DNA from: Desulfobacterium sp.
GTDB lineage: Bacteria; Desulfobacterota; Desulfobacteria; Desulfobacterales; Desulfobacteraceae
DNA: 64,000 bases
Assembly (NCBI GenBank): GCA_016342325.1
Contig: JAEINR010000014.1
Coordinates: forward strand, 32,359 to 96,358
Direction: 5' to 3'
The notes under the pieces are model-generated. The model saw only the letters and a program-made list of their open reading frames with translations. It was not told the DNA's origin and searched no databases. Both the position numbers and the translations under genes were made by a program. This document shows positions 17,351 through 26,973 of the stretch, in pieces; the first letter of the stretch is position 1; every line of letters begins with the position of its first letter.

Positions 17351-17379
17351 CGTGACCCTTGGTAACACAGAAAGATGAG

Positions 17380-17408
17380 AAAAGGGGCGGCCTTTGCCGC
17401 CCTTTTTT
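17380..17408 (+). terminator. Rho-independent terminator after the aldehyde oxidoreductase
   Basis: A 12 bp stem (AAAAGGGGCGGC with GCCGCCCTTTTT, one G-T pair) closes a CTTT loop and ends in a six-T run. The 244-base gap from 17277 to 17520 otherwise holds only the duplicated AOR end. Confidence 0.88.
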
Positions 17409-17520
17409 GTTTGCCCGGATCGACGCCTCCCTTGATCTTGTGTCCCTATTACTGATAAAAGGGATTCCATGAAGATAGAATGGACAACCACCAAGGATCA
17501 AAGAGACGGGAGCGTCAGGC

Positions 17521-20181
17521 ATGGCCGCTGAGAAAGCCAAGGAACTGAATGTGGAGATCATGTACCCCCAGGATCTCCGGCTGACCTGGGAAAGCGGCAA
17601 CGGCAGGCTCGGCAAGAAGCGGCAGTTCCTGAACCAGGAGATCTTCAACAGATATGCTGGCAACGAAAAGGAGTGGCTCCTCGTTCTTGGCTGTTCCGAT
17701 CCCCACATCCCCCTTGCCCCCTCCCTTGACTTTTTCAGGGGCCTTTCACGGCTATTCGTGGAAAAGCTCAGGAAGCTGCCCGACATTGAAGCGCTCCGGG
17801 ACCGGGTCGACATTGAATACGATGAAAACGAACTCCAGGCCCTTGTCCATGCCGCTCCCTTGATGATCGGGTCCGAGTATCTGGACCTGGATCTCATGGT
17901 CCGTGTGTGGACGGATCTCAACCACGGGTTCAGCCAGGGGATAAAAGCATATAAGGGAAGCGTCAAAGCGTATTTTCTGGGGTTCAGCCCCCACATTCAC
18001 CTGGCCGGAAGGGTCTATTTTCATCTGGTGGAGAGCCGGGAGGAGGCGTATCCGTTCCAGTTCCTTGCCACCTACACCGCCGTGGACACTGCCAAGCACC
18101 GGCCCATCCACTGGGCCCTGGAAGAGTACAGGGATGACCAGGAACAGATGCTAAAGCTGCTCACCGCGGTCCATGCCGCAGCAAAGACAAGCGAGTTGCT
18201 CCACGAACTCCTGGAGACGGGAGAGCTCTTTCACCACCTTGCCTGGGACGCCCGGGAGGCGTTTGAATTTCTGAAACAGGTGGAAAATTTTGAGCATTGC
18301 GGCATCATCTGCCGCATTCCCGACTGGTGGAAAACCAGGGGCTCAAAAACCTCCCTCAAGATAAGTCTGGGTGCCAAAGCGCCTTCCCTTGTCGGCATGA
18401 ACGCCCTCATCGATGTTGACGCCGCTCTCTTTCTCGGGGACGATCCCATCTCGCCTGATGAGGTTAAGGCCCTTCTCAGCCAGAGCCATGGGCTTGCCTG
18501 GATCAAGAACAGGTGGGTCGAGGTGGATACAGAGCGGCTTAACAACCTCCTTTCCGCCTATGAAGCCGCCATGGAGATGGCCGGGGATGGGACCCTCACC
18601 ATCCGCGAGGCCCTGGAACTCAAGTTCCGGCCCGAGAGGCTTTCTGCCATTGAAAACGTCACCGATCTTGAGATCTCCAATGGGGAGTGGCTCGACCAGG
18701 TGATCTCTAAGCTCAAGAGGCCCGAGCTCGTAACAAAGATCAAACCTGGCAAGGGATTCAAGGCAAAACTTCGTCCCTACCAGCAGCGGGGGGTGAACTG
18801 GCTTGCTTTTCTTGACAGCCTTGGATTTGGTGCTTGCCTTGCCGATGACATGGGCCTTGGGAAAACCATTCAGGTCCTTGCCTTCCTGAGCATCCTGAGG
18901 GTCAAAGAGCCGGGCCGGACATCGCTTTTGATCGTTCCCGCCTCCCTTCTTTCAAACTGGGAAGGGGAGATCGGCCGGTTTCTGCCGGACCTTAATTACG
19001 TTGTGGCCCATCCCGGATACAAAAAGGAGGGCCGGGGCAAAAATAAGGCAATCGTCCAATGGCAGGATTTTGACCTTGTCATTACCACCTATGCCATGGT
19101 CCAGCACCATTCCTGGATGCAGGAGGTGCCCTGGCGGGCGCTGATCCTGGATGAGGCCCAGGCCATCAAGAACCCCGCAACCCAGCAGTCAAAAACCGTT
19201 AAACAGCTGTCCTCGGGTATCCGGATCACCATGACCGGCACCCCCATTGAAAACGCCCTGTCCGATCTTTGGTCTTTGTTTGACTTCATCAACCCCGGCC
19301 TTTTGGGAAGTTCCGCCGAGTTCAAGACCTTTTCAAAGGCGCTCGCGTCCGATCCCGCAGGCTACGGCCGGTTAAAGCAGGTGGTGTCTCCCTATATCTT
19401 GAGACGGATGAAGACGGACAAGGGCATCGCGCCGGATCTGCCGGACAAGGTGGAGATGAGGACATTCCCGGAGCTGTCCCGGAAACAGCGGGTGCTGTAC
19501 ATGGATTTCGTCAAGGAGCTTGAGAAACAGCTGCTGGAATCGGACCAGGGTATCCGGAGAAAAGGGCTTGTCCTCTCGGCCCTGATGAAGTTTAAGCAGA
19601 TCTGCAACCACCCGGACCAGTACCTTGGCACAGGGGGGTTCTCCCCCAAGGAGAGTGGGAAATTCCTACGCCTGGGACAGATCTGCGAAACCATCCACGC
19701 AAAGCGCGAGCGGGTCCTGGTATTTACCCAGTTCAAGGAGATGGTGGCCCCCATTCAAGCCTTTCTTGAGACCGTGTTCCAACAGGAAGGGTGCATCATC
19801 CACGGCAGCCTCAGTGTCAAGAAGCGCAAGCTGGCCATTGAGCGGTTCCAGGCTAGAGAATATCTTCCCTTTATGGTGCTCTCCCTCAAGGCCGGGGGTA
19901 CCGGGCTCAACCTCACCCGGGCCAACCATGTGATCCATTTTGACCGGTGGTGGAACCCGGCCGTGGAGAACCAGGCAACGGACCGGGCCTTTCGCATCGG
20001 CCAGACCAAGGGAGTGCTTGTGCACAAGTTTGTCACAAAGGGCACCATTGAAGAGAAGATCGATCTTATGATAGAAAAGAAAAAAGAACTTGCGGAGCAG
20101 ATCATCTCAGACGCCCAGGGCACCTGGATCACCGAGATGGACGACCAGGCGCTTATGGATTTGTTTACCCTTAAAATTTAA
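17521..20181 (+). CDS. SNF2/RapA-family helicase
   Basis: The 886-residue protein has a ~400-residue N-terminal region of the bacterial SNF2-associated type and then a full SNF2 ATPase. Walker A is DDMGLGKTIQ at about 440, the DEAQ box LDEAQAIKNP is near 544, TGTPIENALSDLWSLFDF follows, and the C-terminal helicase lobe carries AGGTGLNL near 790 and DRAFRIGQ. Such proteins are double-stranded-DNA translocases that remodel protein-DNA complexes. The SWIM-finger gene starts 22 bases downstream, a pairing known in many bacteria, so the two probably work together on nucleic acid. I chose the ATG at 17521; an ATG at 17469 leads to a stop in another frame. Confidence 0.88.
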   Translation: MAAEKAKELNVEIMYPQDLRLTWESGNGRLGKKRQFLNQEIFNRYAGNEKEWLLVLGCSDPHIPLAPSLDFFRGLSRLFVEKLRKLPDIEALRDRVDIEYDENELQALVHAAPLMIGSEYLDLDLMVRVWTDLNHGFSQGIKAYKGSVKAYFLGFSPHIHLAGRVYFHLVESREEAYPFQFLATYTAVDTAKHRPIHWALEEYRDDQEQMLKLLTAVHAAAKTSELLHELLETGELFHHLAWDAREAFEFLKQVENFEHCGIICRIPDWWKTRGSKTSLKISLGAKAPSLVGMNALIDVDAALFLGDDPISPDEVKALLSQSHGLAWIKNRWVEVDTERLNNLLSAYEAAMEMAGDGTLTIREALELKFRPERLSAIENVTDLEISNGEWLDQVISKLKRPELVTKIKPGKGFKAKLRPYQQRGVNWLAFLDSLGFGACLADDMGLGKTIQVLAFLSILRVKEPGRTSLLIVPASLLSNWEGEIGRFLPDLNYVVAHPGYKKEGRGKNKAIVQWQDFDLVITTYAMVQHHSWMQEVPWRALILDEAQAIKNPATQQSKTVKQLSSGIRITMTGTPIENALSDLWSLFDFINPGLLGSSAEFKTFSKALASDPAGYGRLKQVVSPYILRRMKTDKGIAPDLPDKVEMRTFPELSRKQRVLYMDFVKELEKQLLESDQGIRRKGLVLSALMKFKQICNHPDQYLGTGGFSPKESGKFLRLGQICETIHAKRERVLVFTQFKEMVAPIQAFLETVFQQEGCIIHGSLSVKKRKLAIERFQAREYLPFMVLSLKAGGTGLNLTRANHVIHFDRWWNPAVENQATDRAFRIGQTKGVLVHKFVTKGTIEEKIDLMIEKKKELAEQIISDAQGTWITEMDDQALMDLFTLKI

Positions 20182-20203
20182 CACCAACCCAGTTGAGGCA
20201 GGT

Positions 20204-21352
20204 ATGAGTCGTTACGAATACGGTTTTCCAAAATATGTAAGTGTTGCAGAAAAACGGGCAAAGACCGAGAAGAAACTCAAGCAGCTGAAGAAGAAAAACC
20301 CGGGGATCGCTCCCATTGAGATAACGGGACGAAAGCTTGCCGAATCCTGGTGGGGCATTTCCTGGAACAAGAATCTCGAAAGCTATGCCGACTTTTCCAA
20401 CCGCATCGGCCGGGGCCGATCCTATGTGCGCCACGGTGCGGTGCTGGATCTCAAGATCGAAGAGGGGAAGATCCTCTCCCTTGTCCAGGGCTCAACCGCA
20501 AGGCCCTACAAGGTGGAGATCTCCATCAAGAAACTGAAGCCCAAGGTTTGGGAAACCATTGTCCAGGCGTGCAAGGGTGAGATCGGTTCCCTTGGGCTGC
20601 TCATGGACGGCAAGCTTCCCAAGACCATGGAGAGCCTGCTGACCCACCCGGATCACGGCATGTTTCCCTCCCCCGGGGAGATCGACTTTGACTGCTCCTG
20701 CCCGGACTGGGCCCTGATGTGCAAGCATGTGGCCGCCACCCTTTACGGCGTGGGCGCACGGCTTGACCAGGATCCTTCACTTTTTTTCACCCTCAGGGGG
20801 GTGAAGATGGAAGCCCTTGTCTCCCAGGCGGTCAAGGGCGAGGCGGACGCGCTCATCAAGCGGGCCAAATCAAAGGGATCCAAGCGGATCATCCAGGATG
20901 CCGACCTGTCATCGGCCTTTGGCATTGATATGGACGATCTGCCGGCACCACCCGCAAAGACCCCAAAGAAAAAGGCGGTCAAGACGATCCCAGCACTGGT
21001 AAAACGCAAAAAAGTCTCCGCAACTAAGGCCGTCAAGACCGTGGCTCCGGTGGTTAAGCGCAAAAAGGCCCTAGTAAAGAAGGCCACGAAGACCGTGGTT
21101 CCCCCAAAAAAGAGTGCCAAGACCGTTGCACCTGGGATAAAGAGTCAAAAGAGCTCCGACCCGAAGGGAGCCGACTACGATATTGTGGTGGCCATCATCC
21201 GGAGACGGCGGGTCACGGGGATCGGATTCAAGGAGATAAAAGAGCGCACTGCCATTGGGGATACAAAGATCCGGAACATCATCTTCCGGGCAAAGCAGAA
21301 TAAAGAGATTCGGAACATCAGCCGCGGCCTCTACATCAAGGGAGAAAAATAG
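20204..21352 (+). CDS. SWIM zinc-finger protein
   Basis: The 382-residue protein contains a SWIM finger, DCSCPDWALMCKHVAA, at about 165-180 (CxCx8CxH), which binds zinc and nucleic acid or protein. Before it lies a conserved domain with LAESWWGISWNKNLESY. Residues about 250-320 are a low-complexity basic linker with repeated VKT(I/V)AP-like and VKRKKA units, resembling bacterial histone-H1-like tails, and the last 55 residues look like a winged helix (RRRRVTGIGFKEIKERT). AGGCAGGT precedes the ATG at 20204; an upstream start would overlap the SNF2 gene. The basic tail suggests DNA binding as partner of the SNF2 translocase (inference). Confidence 0.85.
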   Translation: MSRYEYGFPKYVSVAEKRAKTEKKLKQLKKKNPGIAPIEITGRKLAESWWGISWNKNLESYADFSNRIGRGRSYVRHGAVLDLKIEEGKILSLVQGSTARPYKVEISIKKLKPKVWETIVQACKGEIGSLGLLMDGKLPKTMESLLTHPDHGMFPSPGEIDFDCSCPDWALMCKHVAATLYGVGARLDQDPSLFFTLRGVKMEALVSQAVKGEADALIKRAKSKGSKRIIQDADLSSAFGIDMDDLPAPPAKTPKKKAVKTIPALVKRKKVSATKAVKTVAPVVKRKKALVKKATKTVVPPKKSAKTVAPGIKSQKSSDPKGADYDIVVAIIRRRRVTGIGFKEIKERTAIGDTKIRNIIFRAKQNKEIRNISRGLYIKGEK

Positions 21353-21357
21353 GTGTC

Positions 21358-22512
21358 ATGAAAAAAAAGATCACCGATAACCCCATGTACATATATCTGA
21401 TGGTGCTCACCATTGCCGCCACAGCCGGTCTCCATGTGTGGCGCACCCTGTTTGACAACTTTGCGGTGAATGTGGTCAACCTGGACGGTCACCATATCGG
21501 CATTCTTCAATCTGTCCGGGAGATTCCCGGATTTCTGGCGTTGCTGGTGGTTTATCTCCTGTTCATCATCAAGGAACACACGCTCTCCGCCTTTTCCATC
21601 GTGGTGCTGGGGATCGGTGTGTCGGCAACGGGTCTCTTTCCAACCTTTTACGGGCTGATCTTCACCACCCTTGTGATGAGCTTTGGGTTTCACTATTTTG
21701 AAACCACGAACAAATCCCTGACCCTTCAATATTTTGACCAGGATACCGCCCCCCTTGTGTTTGGAAAACTGAGAAGCTATGCTGCGGTGAGCAATATGGC
21801 CGCAGGCGCCATGATCTTCATAGCCGCGTCCTTTCTCTCCTATACCCAGCTCTACCTGGTGTTTGGTGTTCTCGTGGTGGGGGTGGGGGCATGGGCCTTT
21901 CTCCAAAATCCCGCGTCAGCGGAGATGGTTCCCCAGCATAAGAAGATGATCCTGAAACGACGCTACTGGCTCTACTATGTTCTTACCTTCATGGCTGGTG
22001 CCAGGCGTCAGATCTTCATCGCCTTTGCCGTATTTCTCCTTGTGAAGAAATTTGAGTTTTCCGTACAGGCCATTGCGGCCCTGTTTCTCTTTAATAATCT
22101 TGTTAACTATTTTCTGAGCCCTTTTATCGGCCGATGCATTGTCCGGTTCGGCGAGAGAAAGGTGCTGTCCCTTGAATACTTCAGCCTGATTTTTATTTTC
22201 ATTGCCTATGCCATGGTGGACTCAAAAGCCTTGGTGGCATTGCTCTATGTGGCGGATCATATCTTTTTCAATTTTGCCATTGCCATTAACACCTTTTTCC
22301 AGAAGATTGCCGATCCCAGGGATATTGCCCCGAGCATGGCCGTGGGATTTACCATCAACCATATTGCTGCCGTGGTGCTTCCGGCCATCGGCGGGATGCT
22401 GTGGATCGTGGATTACCGGATTCCCTTTATCGGGGCGGCCGTATTGAGCATCGGTTCCCTTGTGCTCGTGCAGTTGATCCCAGGAGAACTTGAAAAGAGA
22501 AAAGCATCCTGA
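21358..22512 (+). CDS. Major facilitator superfamily transporter
   Basis: The 384-residue inner-membrane protein has about twelve predicted helices with a central loop around NPASAEMVPQHKKMILKRRYW, the usual MFS 6+6 layout. The substrate cannot be told; there is no drug-efflux or sugar signature that I can point to. It starts 5 bases after the SWIM-finger gene and may be co-transcribed. The GFHYFETTNKSLTLQYF segment in the fourth to fifth helix is a distinguishing mark of a conserved but uncharacterised MFS group. Confidence 0.82.
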   Translation: MKKKITDNPMYIYLMVLTIAATAGLHVWRTLFDNFAVNVVNLDGHHIGILQSVREIPGFLALLVVYLLFIIKEHTLSAFSIVVLGIGVSATGLFPTFYGLIFTTLVMSFGFHYFETTNKSLTLQYFDQDTAPLVFGKLRSYAAVSNMAAGAMIFIAASFLSYTQLYLVFGVLVVGVGAWAFLQNPASAEMVPQHKKMILKRRYWLYYVLTFMAGARRQIFIAFAVFLLVKKFEFSVQAIAALFLFNNLVNYFLSPFIGRCIVRFGERKVLSLEYFSLIFIFIAYAMVDSKALVALLYVADHIFFNFAIAINTFFQKIADPRDIAPSMAVGFTINHIAAVVLPAIGGMLWIVDYRIPFIGAAVLSIGSLVLVQLIPGELEKRKAS

Positions 22513-22548
22513 TTCCTGGCTTCTGACTATCTTTTTCCATGTTATTTT

Positions 22549-22589
22549 GGTATGGACCGTCACCTGACGAAACAGGTGTAACCGATACC
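22549..22589. promoter_or_regulatory. Nested palindrome upstream of the MATE gene
   Basis: CACCTG-ACGAAA-CAGGTG (22561-22578) lies inside a partial outer pair GGTAT...ATACC. It is 17 bases before the MATE start, in the position of an operator or leader hairpin for a drug-efflux gene. Confidence 0.4.
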
Positions 22590-22606
22590 AACGTTTAAAG
22601 GGATGC

Positions 22607-23995
22607 ATGAAAAAAGGAATCGATTTAACCGAAGGGAATATCCTGCCTAAAATAATCGGCCTGACCCTGCCGATTGTGGGGACCTCCTTTGTGCAGATGG
22701 CGTACAACCTTACCGATGTCATTTGGCTTGGCCGGACTGGATCTGCAACGGTTACAGCCGTTACAACCGCCGGTTTTTTCATGTGGCTGCTTCTGAGCAT
22801 CTTCTATTGTACCAAAGCCGGTACGGAAACGTTGGTGTCCCAGGCGGTGGGTAGAAAAGATTTTAAAACGGCCCGGCAGGTATCTGAAAATGCCCTGACA
22901 TTTGCCATCTGCTGCTCCATTATTTTAAATCTTACGGTACTGGTCAGTTCAGGCGTTTTGCTCAAATTTTTTAAACTGGAACCAGAGGTGATGGGGCATG
23001 CCCTGGCCTATTTGCGGATTGTCTCCTTTGGGATGTTTTTCGCTGTGATAAATCCCACATTCAGCGCAATTTATATCGGGTTCGGCAACAGCAGAACCCC
23101 ATTTGTTGTGAGCTCAATGGGGCTGGTCTTGAACATTATCCTTGACCCCATATTGATCTTCGGGTGGGGGGCGATTCCGGCACTTGGGGCAAAAGGCGCT
23201 GCCCTGGCAACGGTTGTTTTAAATATTCTGGTTTTTTCCGTGTTTTTGTTCAAACTGAAATCAGACAGCTCCGTACTTGAACGGTTTAAGCTGTTTGCTC
23301 CGATAGACAAAAAAATCCTGAAAAAGCTGTTGGATATCGGAATTCCGGTAACGATTCATCAGGTGGCATTCTGTTTGATTTCCATGTATATCGGCAGGAT
23401 CGTCTCTGGTTTCGGCACGATTCCATTGGGCGTTCAGAATGTTGGCGCAAGTATTGAGGCCTTGTCCTGGAATACGGCGTTAGGGTTTTCCACAGCCCTT
23501 GGAACCTTTACCGGTCAAAATTACGGCGCCTTGAAATTGGATAGAATCAGGAAAGGATATTATATCGTCCTTTTTTTAAGTCTCAGCCTGGGGGGGCTGG
23601 CCACCATCGGGTTTTATTTTTTTGGCAGCCAGATCTTTTCTGTGTTCACAAGTGAAAGTGTCATGCGATCAACCGGGGCGCTCTATCTTAAAATCCTTGC
23701 GGTTTCACAAATGTTCATGTGCCTTGAAATTATTTCAGCAGGTGGCTTTTACGGGTTGGGAAGAACACGGCCGCCATCATTGACAAGTGTCTTGTTCACC
23801 GGATTGAGAATCCCGGCGGCCCTTGCTGTTGTCAGTTTTACGACCTGGGGGGTTGCCGGTGTGTGGTGGTGTATCAGCATCAGCAGCGTGGTTAAAGGGA
23901 TTATCGTGTCATCGTGGTATATGTTGGAGTTGAACGCCTTGCCGACGTTGAATGTGGGATCCCCGGCCAACCGGCTGAGACCTGAAGAAGGTTGA
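22607..23995 (+). CDS. MATE-family efflux transporter
   Basis: The 462-residue protein has twelve predicted helices in two related halves, with TLPIVGTSFVQMAYNLTDVIWLGRTGSATVTAV at its start region typical of NorM/DinF-like MATE exporters (the segment is split here as LTDVIWLGR and TGSATVTAV). MATE proteins expel cationic drugs or metabolites in exchange for Na+ or H+. A palindrome just upstream may be its operator. It has a different, more AT-rich codon flavour than the genes before it. Confidence 0.88.
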   Translation: MKKGIDLTEGNILPKIIGLTLPIVGTSFVQMAYNLTDVIWLGRTGSATVTAVTTAGFFMWLLLSIFYCTKAGTETLVSQAVGRKDFKTARQVSENALTFAICCSIILNLTVLVSSGVLLKFFKLEPEVMGHALAYLRIVSFGMFFAVINPTFSAIYIGFGNSRTPFVVSSMGLVLNIILDPILIFGWGAIPALGAKGAALATVVLNILVFSVFLFKLKSDSSVLERFKLFAPIDKKILKKLLDIGIPVTIHQVAFCLISMYIGRIVSGFGTIPLGVQNVGASIEALSWNTALGFSTALGTFTGQNYGALKLDRIRKGYYIVLFLSLSLGGLATIGFYFFGSQIFSVFTSESVMRSTGALYLKILAVSQMFMCLEIISAGGFYGLGRTRPPSLTSVLFTGLRIPAALAVVSFTTWGVAGVWWCISISSVVKGIIVSSWYMLELNALPTLNVGSPANRLRPEEG

Positions 23996-24062
23996 ATGTT
24001 TTTCTGGGGTCACGATCCTTTGTCTGTTTTGCCTTACCGGGATAAGTTGTTGACGAAAAAAT

Positions 24063-24097
24063 AATGATTTTGTATAAAAAGAGATCATTGCTTTTTT
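24063..24097 (+). terminator. Weak terminator after the MATE gene
   Basis: A 6 bp stem (AATGAT with ATCATT) is followed by a CTTTTTT run. The stem is short, so the call is tentative. The remainder of 23996-24224 shows no gene. Confidence 0.35.
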
Positions 24098-24224
24098 AAT
24101 TACCCAAAATCACCACCCACGCCCGACTTCTTGGTCACAACCGATTTTTATGGTCCTTGGTCTATCCCAAGACCTGCATGGACACGACTGCCTATACCGT
24201 GGCGAATTTATGGAGGGTCTTATA

Positions 24225-26867
24225 ATGAAAACAGATCACATCCATGTTCAAATAAAGCAGATCGCAGCCTCCCTTGATGCAAACATCAGAAGCTGCCATG
24301 ACACCCTCAACGAACTCAAACGGCTCTCCCAGCTGCTTTTTTCCGAGATCACAGCCGACCAATTGGATATTGATCGTTGGTTTGAAACAGAGGGGTTTGG
24401 CGTCGATGATGCCGGTTTCTGGCTCAGACTTCCCCTTCAGGAGGCGTTCCGGTCCGACAGGGTCCCCGACAATGCCATCTCCTATTCCTGGTCCCCCGGG
24501 TTGAGGAATAATCCGGAAACCTGTTTTCGCATGTACTGCCTTAGAAACATCGGTACTTTTCTGGACGAAATGCGAACCCGGTTGCCGGGCAGTGCCTGGT
24601 TCTATTACCAGGATGTGACAAACACTTCGGTTCAGTTTCCCTATATCGACCAGGCCGAAGCCATCGATCCCGGGTTTGACTGGACGTCCTACCACACCTT
24701 TGTATCGGTGGAACCTTCCAACAATCCGGAAAGAAAGATACAGTGGACCAAACCGACCATTGATTATGCAGGCGAGGGGCTTATCGTTTCGGCCTCGATT
24801 CCCGTCTATCTGGCAGATCAGTTCGTGGGTCTCTGGAGCATCGACCTGCCCATGAAAAGCCTGTACCAGGATTTTATCCTGGACACATACATCACAGGCC
24901 AGATCAACTTTATTGTGGATTCCGATGGCATCATCATGGATCATCCTGCCGTGGAAACCGAGATAGACAAGGCAAAGGGCAGCATTTTCCAGCGCCACCT
25001 CCACAGCCTCGGTCCGGAGTTCAAAGAGATCTCCCTGGCCCGCCTGAAAAAAAACCGCAAGGGCCGTTTCAGGCTCACAAAGAAAGGCGCTTTTGATCTC
25101 ATCGTCTACCACGAGGTGATTCCGGGAATCGAATGGATTCTTTTTGTGATATTTCCCCGGTCATCCATGGAGGATGTTGCCAATAAACGCATCAGGGCCG
25201 CCCTTGACCGGGTCAAGTCCGGAGACTTTTCCTACCGGCTCGCAAAGGGGGCAGACATTGAACAGGTCAGATTGATCGTCGAGGGCTACAACGAGATGGT
25301 TGCGACCCTTGAAACCCAGGAGATCATTCGTAAAAAGGCCCAGCAGGATCTCCTGAAGAGCGAAGAGATGTTCCGAAATCTGTTTGAGCACTCCTACGAC
25401 GCCATCTTCATCCACACCATTGACGGGGGGATCCGGAACGCCAACAAGAGCGCATCCCTGCTGCTGGGATACCCCCACCACGAGCTCTGCGCCATGAATC
25501 TTATGGATCTGTTTTCCCAGGAGGGGGCAGCATATGTGAAAAAGGCCTTGAATGTCGGCCAAAAGCAAGGTTCAATGCTTTTTGAGACCACGCTTCTCAC
25601 CCGGTTTGACACCCGTATTCCCGTGGAGATCAGTTTCAGCATTATCTCCAGCAAACAAGGCCAGTACCAAGCGATCTGCCGGGACCTTTCGGAACGGCTG
25701 CGGGCCCTTAAGGAGCGGAAAAAACTAGAAAACCGCCTCAGCCACTACCAGAAGATAGAGGCCATCGGTACCCTGGCCGGCGGCATTGCCCATGATTTTA
25801 ACAACATCCTCTTTCCCATCATGGGGTATTCGGAGATGCTGTTAGAGGATCTGCCGGAGGAGACTCCCGAGTATCGCAAGGTTAAGAAAATCTACAAGGC
25901 AGCATATCGGGCCAAGGAGCTTACCATGCAGATCCTGACCTTCAGTCGCCATGCAGACCAGGAGCAGAGCCCGGTCCAGTACCAGCTGATCGTCAAGGAG
26001 GCGCTCAAGCTGTTGCGCGCATCCATCCCAAAGGACATCGAGATCATCCAGAACATCAAGCCGGGGGGCAGCCCCGTGTTCGCCGACCCCACCAAACTGC
26101 ACCAGATCGTCATGAACCTGTGCACCAACGCTTTCCATGCGGTCCAGGAATGCGGTGGTAAGTTCGAGGTGGGGCTGGATGAGGTGGCGATTGATACGGA
26201 CGCGATCCTGGGCAACCCCGGGTTGCAATCCGGAGAGTACGTCCATTTGTCGGTCAGCGACACGGGTCATGGTATCAATAAAGAGATCCTGCCCATGATT
26301 TTTGATCCCTACTTCACCACAAAGGGGAACGGAAAGGGCACGGGCCTCGGTCTCTCCGTGACCTACGGCATCGTAAAAGATTTAAACGGCGACATCAAGG
26401 TCTACAGCGAACCGGGCAAGGGTACGACCGTTCATGTCTATCTGCCCAAGGCCGAGACGCCCCCTTTGGTGGAAAAATTTTCCGGGGAGCCCATCGTCAA
26501 CGGCACCGAACACATCCTCTTGGTGGACGATGAGGAGAGCATCGCCCAGATGGGTCGGCAGATGCTGGAAAAGCACGGTTACAGCGTTACCGCCTGCACC
26601 GACAGCCTCGAGGCGCTGGAAGCCTTTAGGGCCAATTCCGAGGGGTTTGATCTTGTGATCACCGATATGACCATGCCCAATATGACCGGCGATATCCTGG
26701 CCGCTGAGATTAAGAAACTCAGCGCCACCACCCCCATCATTCTCTGTACCGGTTTCAGCGAAAAAATTTCGAGAAACAGTTATTCCACCAAGGTAATTGA
26801 CGATTTTTTGATGAAGCCCGTCACCATGCACACCATTAGCCGAAGCATCAGAAAACTTCTGGATTAA
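24225..26867 (+). CDS. Hybrid sensor histidine kinase with Cache, PAS and receiver domains
   Basis: The 880-residue protein contains a dCache-like ligand domain (about 40-320, with SASIPVYLADQFVGLWSIDL), a HAMP-like stretch, a PAS domain (about 375-490), a HisKA part with the phospho-acceptor in LAGGIAHDFNNIL near 520, an HATPase with SDTGHGIN and GKGTGLGLSVTYGI, and a C-terminal receiver with VDDEE and the phospho-Asp in DLVITDMTMPNMTG near 810. I see no membrane helix on either side of the Cache domain, so the sensor may be cytoplasmic. GGAGGG supports the ATG at 24225; longer starts at 24150 or 24210 add nothing recognisable. Confidence 0.87.
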   Translation: MKTDHIHVQIKQIAASLDANIRSCHDTLNELKRLSQLLFSEITADQLDIDRWFETEGFGVDDAGFWLRLPLQEAFRSDRVPDNAISYSWSPGLRNNPETCFRMYCLRNIGTFLDEMRTRLPGSAWFYYQDVTNTSVQFPYIDQAEAIDPGFDWTSYHTFVSVEPSNNPERKIQWTKPTIDYAGEGLIVSASIPVYLADQFVGLWSIDLPMKSLYQDFILDTYITGQINFIVDSDGIIMDHPAVETEIDKAKGSIFQRHLHSLGPEFKEISLARLKKNRKGRFRLTKKGAFDLIVYHEVIPGIEWILFVIFPRSSMEDVANKRIRAALDRVKSGDFSYRLAKGADIEQVRLIVEGYNEMVATLETQEIIRKKAQQDLLKSEEMFRNLFEHSYDAIFIHTIDGGIRNANKSASLLLGYPHHELCAMNLMDLFSQEGAAYVKKALNVGQKQGSMLFETTLLTRFDTRIPVEISFSIISSKQGQYQAICRDLSERLRALKERKKLENRLSHYQKIEAIGTLAGGIAHDFNNILFPIMGYSEMLLEDLPEETPEYRKVKKIYKAAYRAKELTMQILTFSRHADQEQSPVQYQLIVKEALKLLRASIPKDIEIIQNIKPGGSPVFADPTKLHQIVMNLCTNAFHAVQECGGKFEVGLDEVAIDTDAILGNPGLQSGEYVHLSVSDTGHGINKEILPMIFDPYFTTKGNGKGTGLGLSVTYGIVKDLNGDIKVYSEPGKGTTVHVYLPKAETPPLVEKFSGEPIVNGTEHILLVDDEESIAQMGRQMLEKHGYSVTACTDSLEALEAFRANSEGFDLVITDMTMPNMTGDILAAEIKKLSATTPIILCTGFSEKISRNSYSTKVIDDFLMKPVTMHTISRSIRKLLD

Positions 26868-26872
26868 CAACG

Positions 26873-26954
26873 TATAGTGCCGGTCAAATGACATGATGCC
26901 AACCTTACCCTTATTGAGAGGTGGCGGTATCAATTGATCTGACCTGAGCAATAA
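26873..26954 (+). repeat. Dispersed intergenic element, family 2, copy 1
   Basis: An ~82-base element begins TATAGTGCCGGTCAAATGA and ends near TCTGACCTGAGCAATAA. The ends carry imperfect inverted repeats (GGTCAAATGA against TGATCTGACC). A second copy is at 42979-43060 with about 80% identity. It fills the gap upstream of the GNAT-fusion gene. Confidence 0.8.
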
Positions 26955-26973
26955 CCCGGAAAGGAGAATTGCC

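Noticed and set aside
17469..17531. Earlier start for the SNF2 gene
   Set aside because: The ATG at 17469 is in another frame and stops after 20 codons; there is no sign that its peptide belongs to the helicase.
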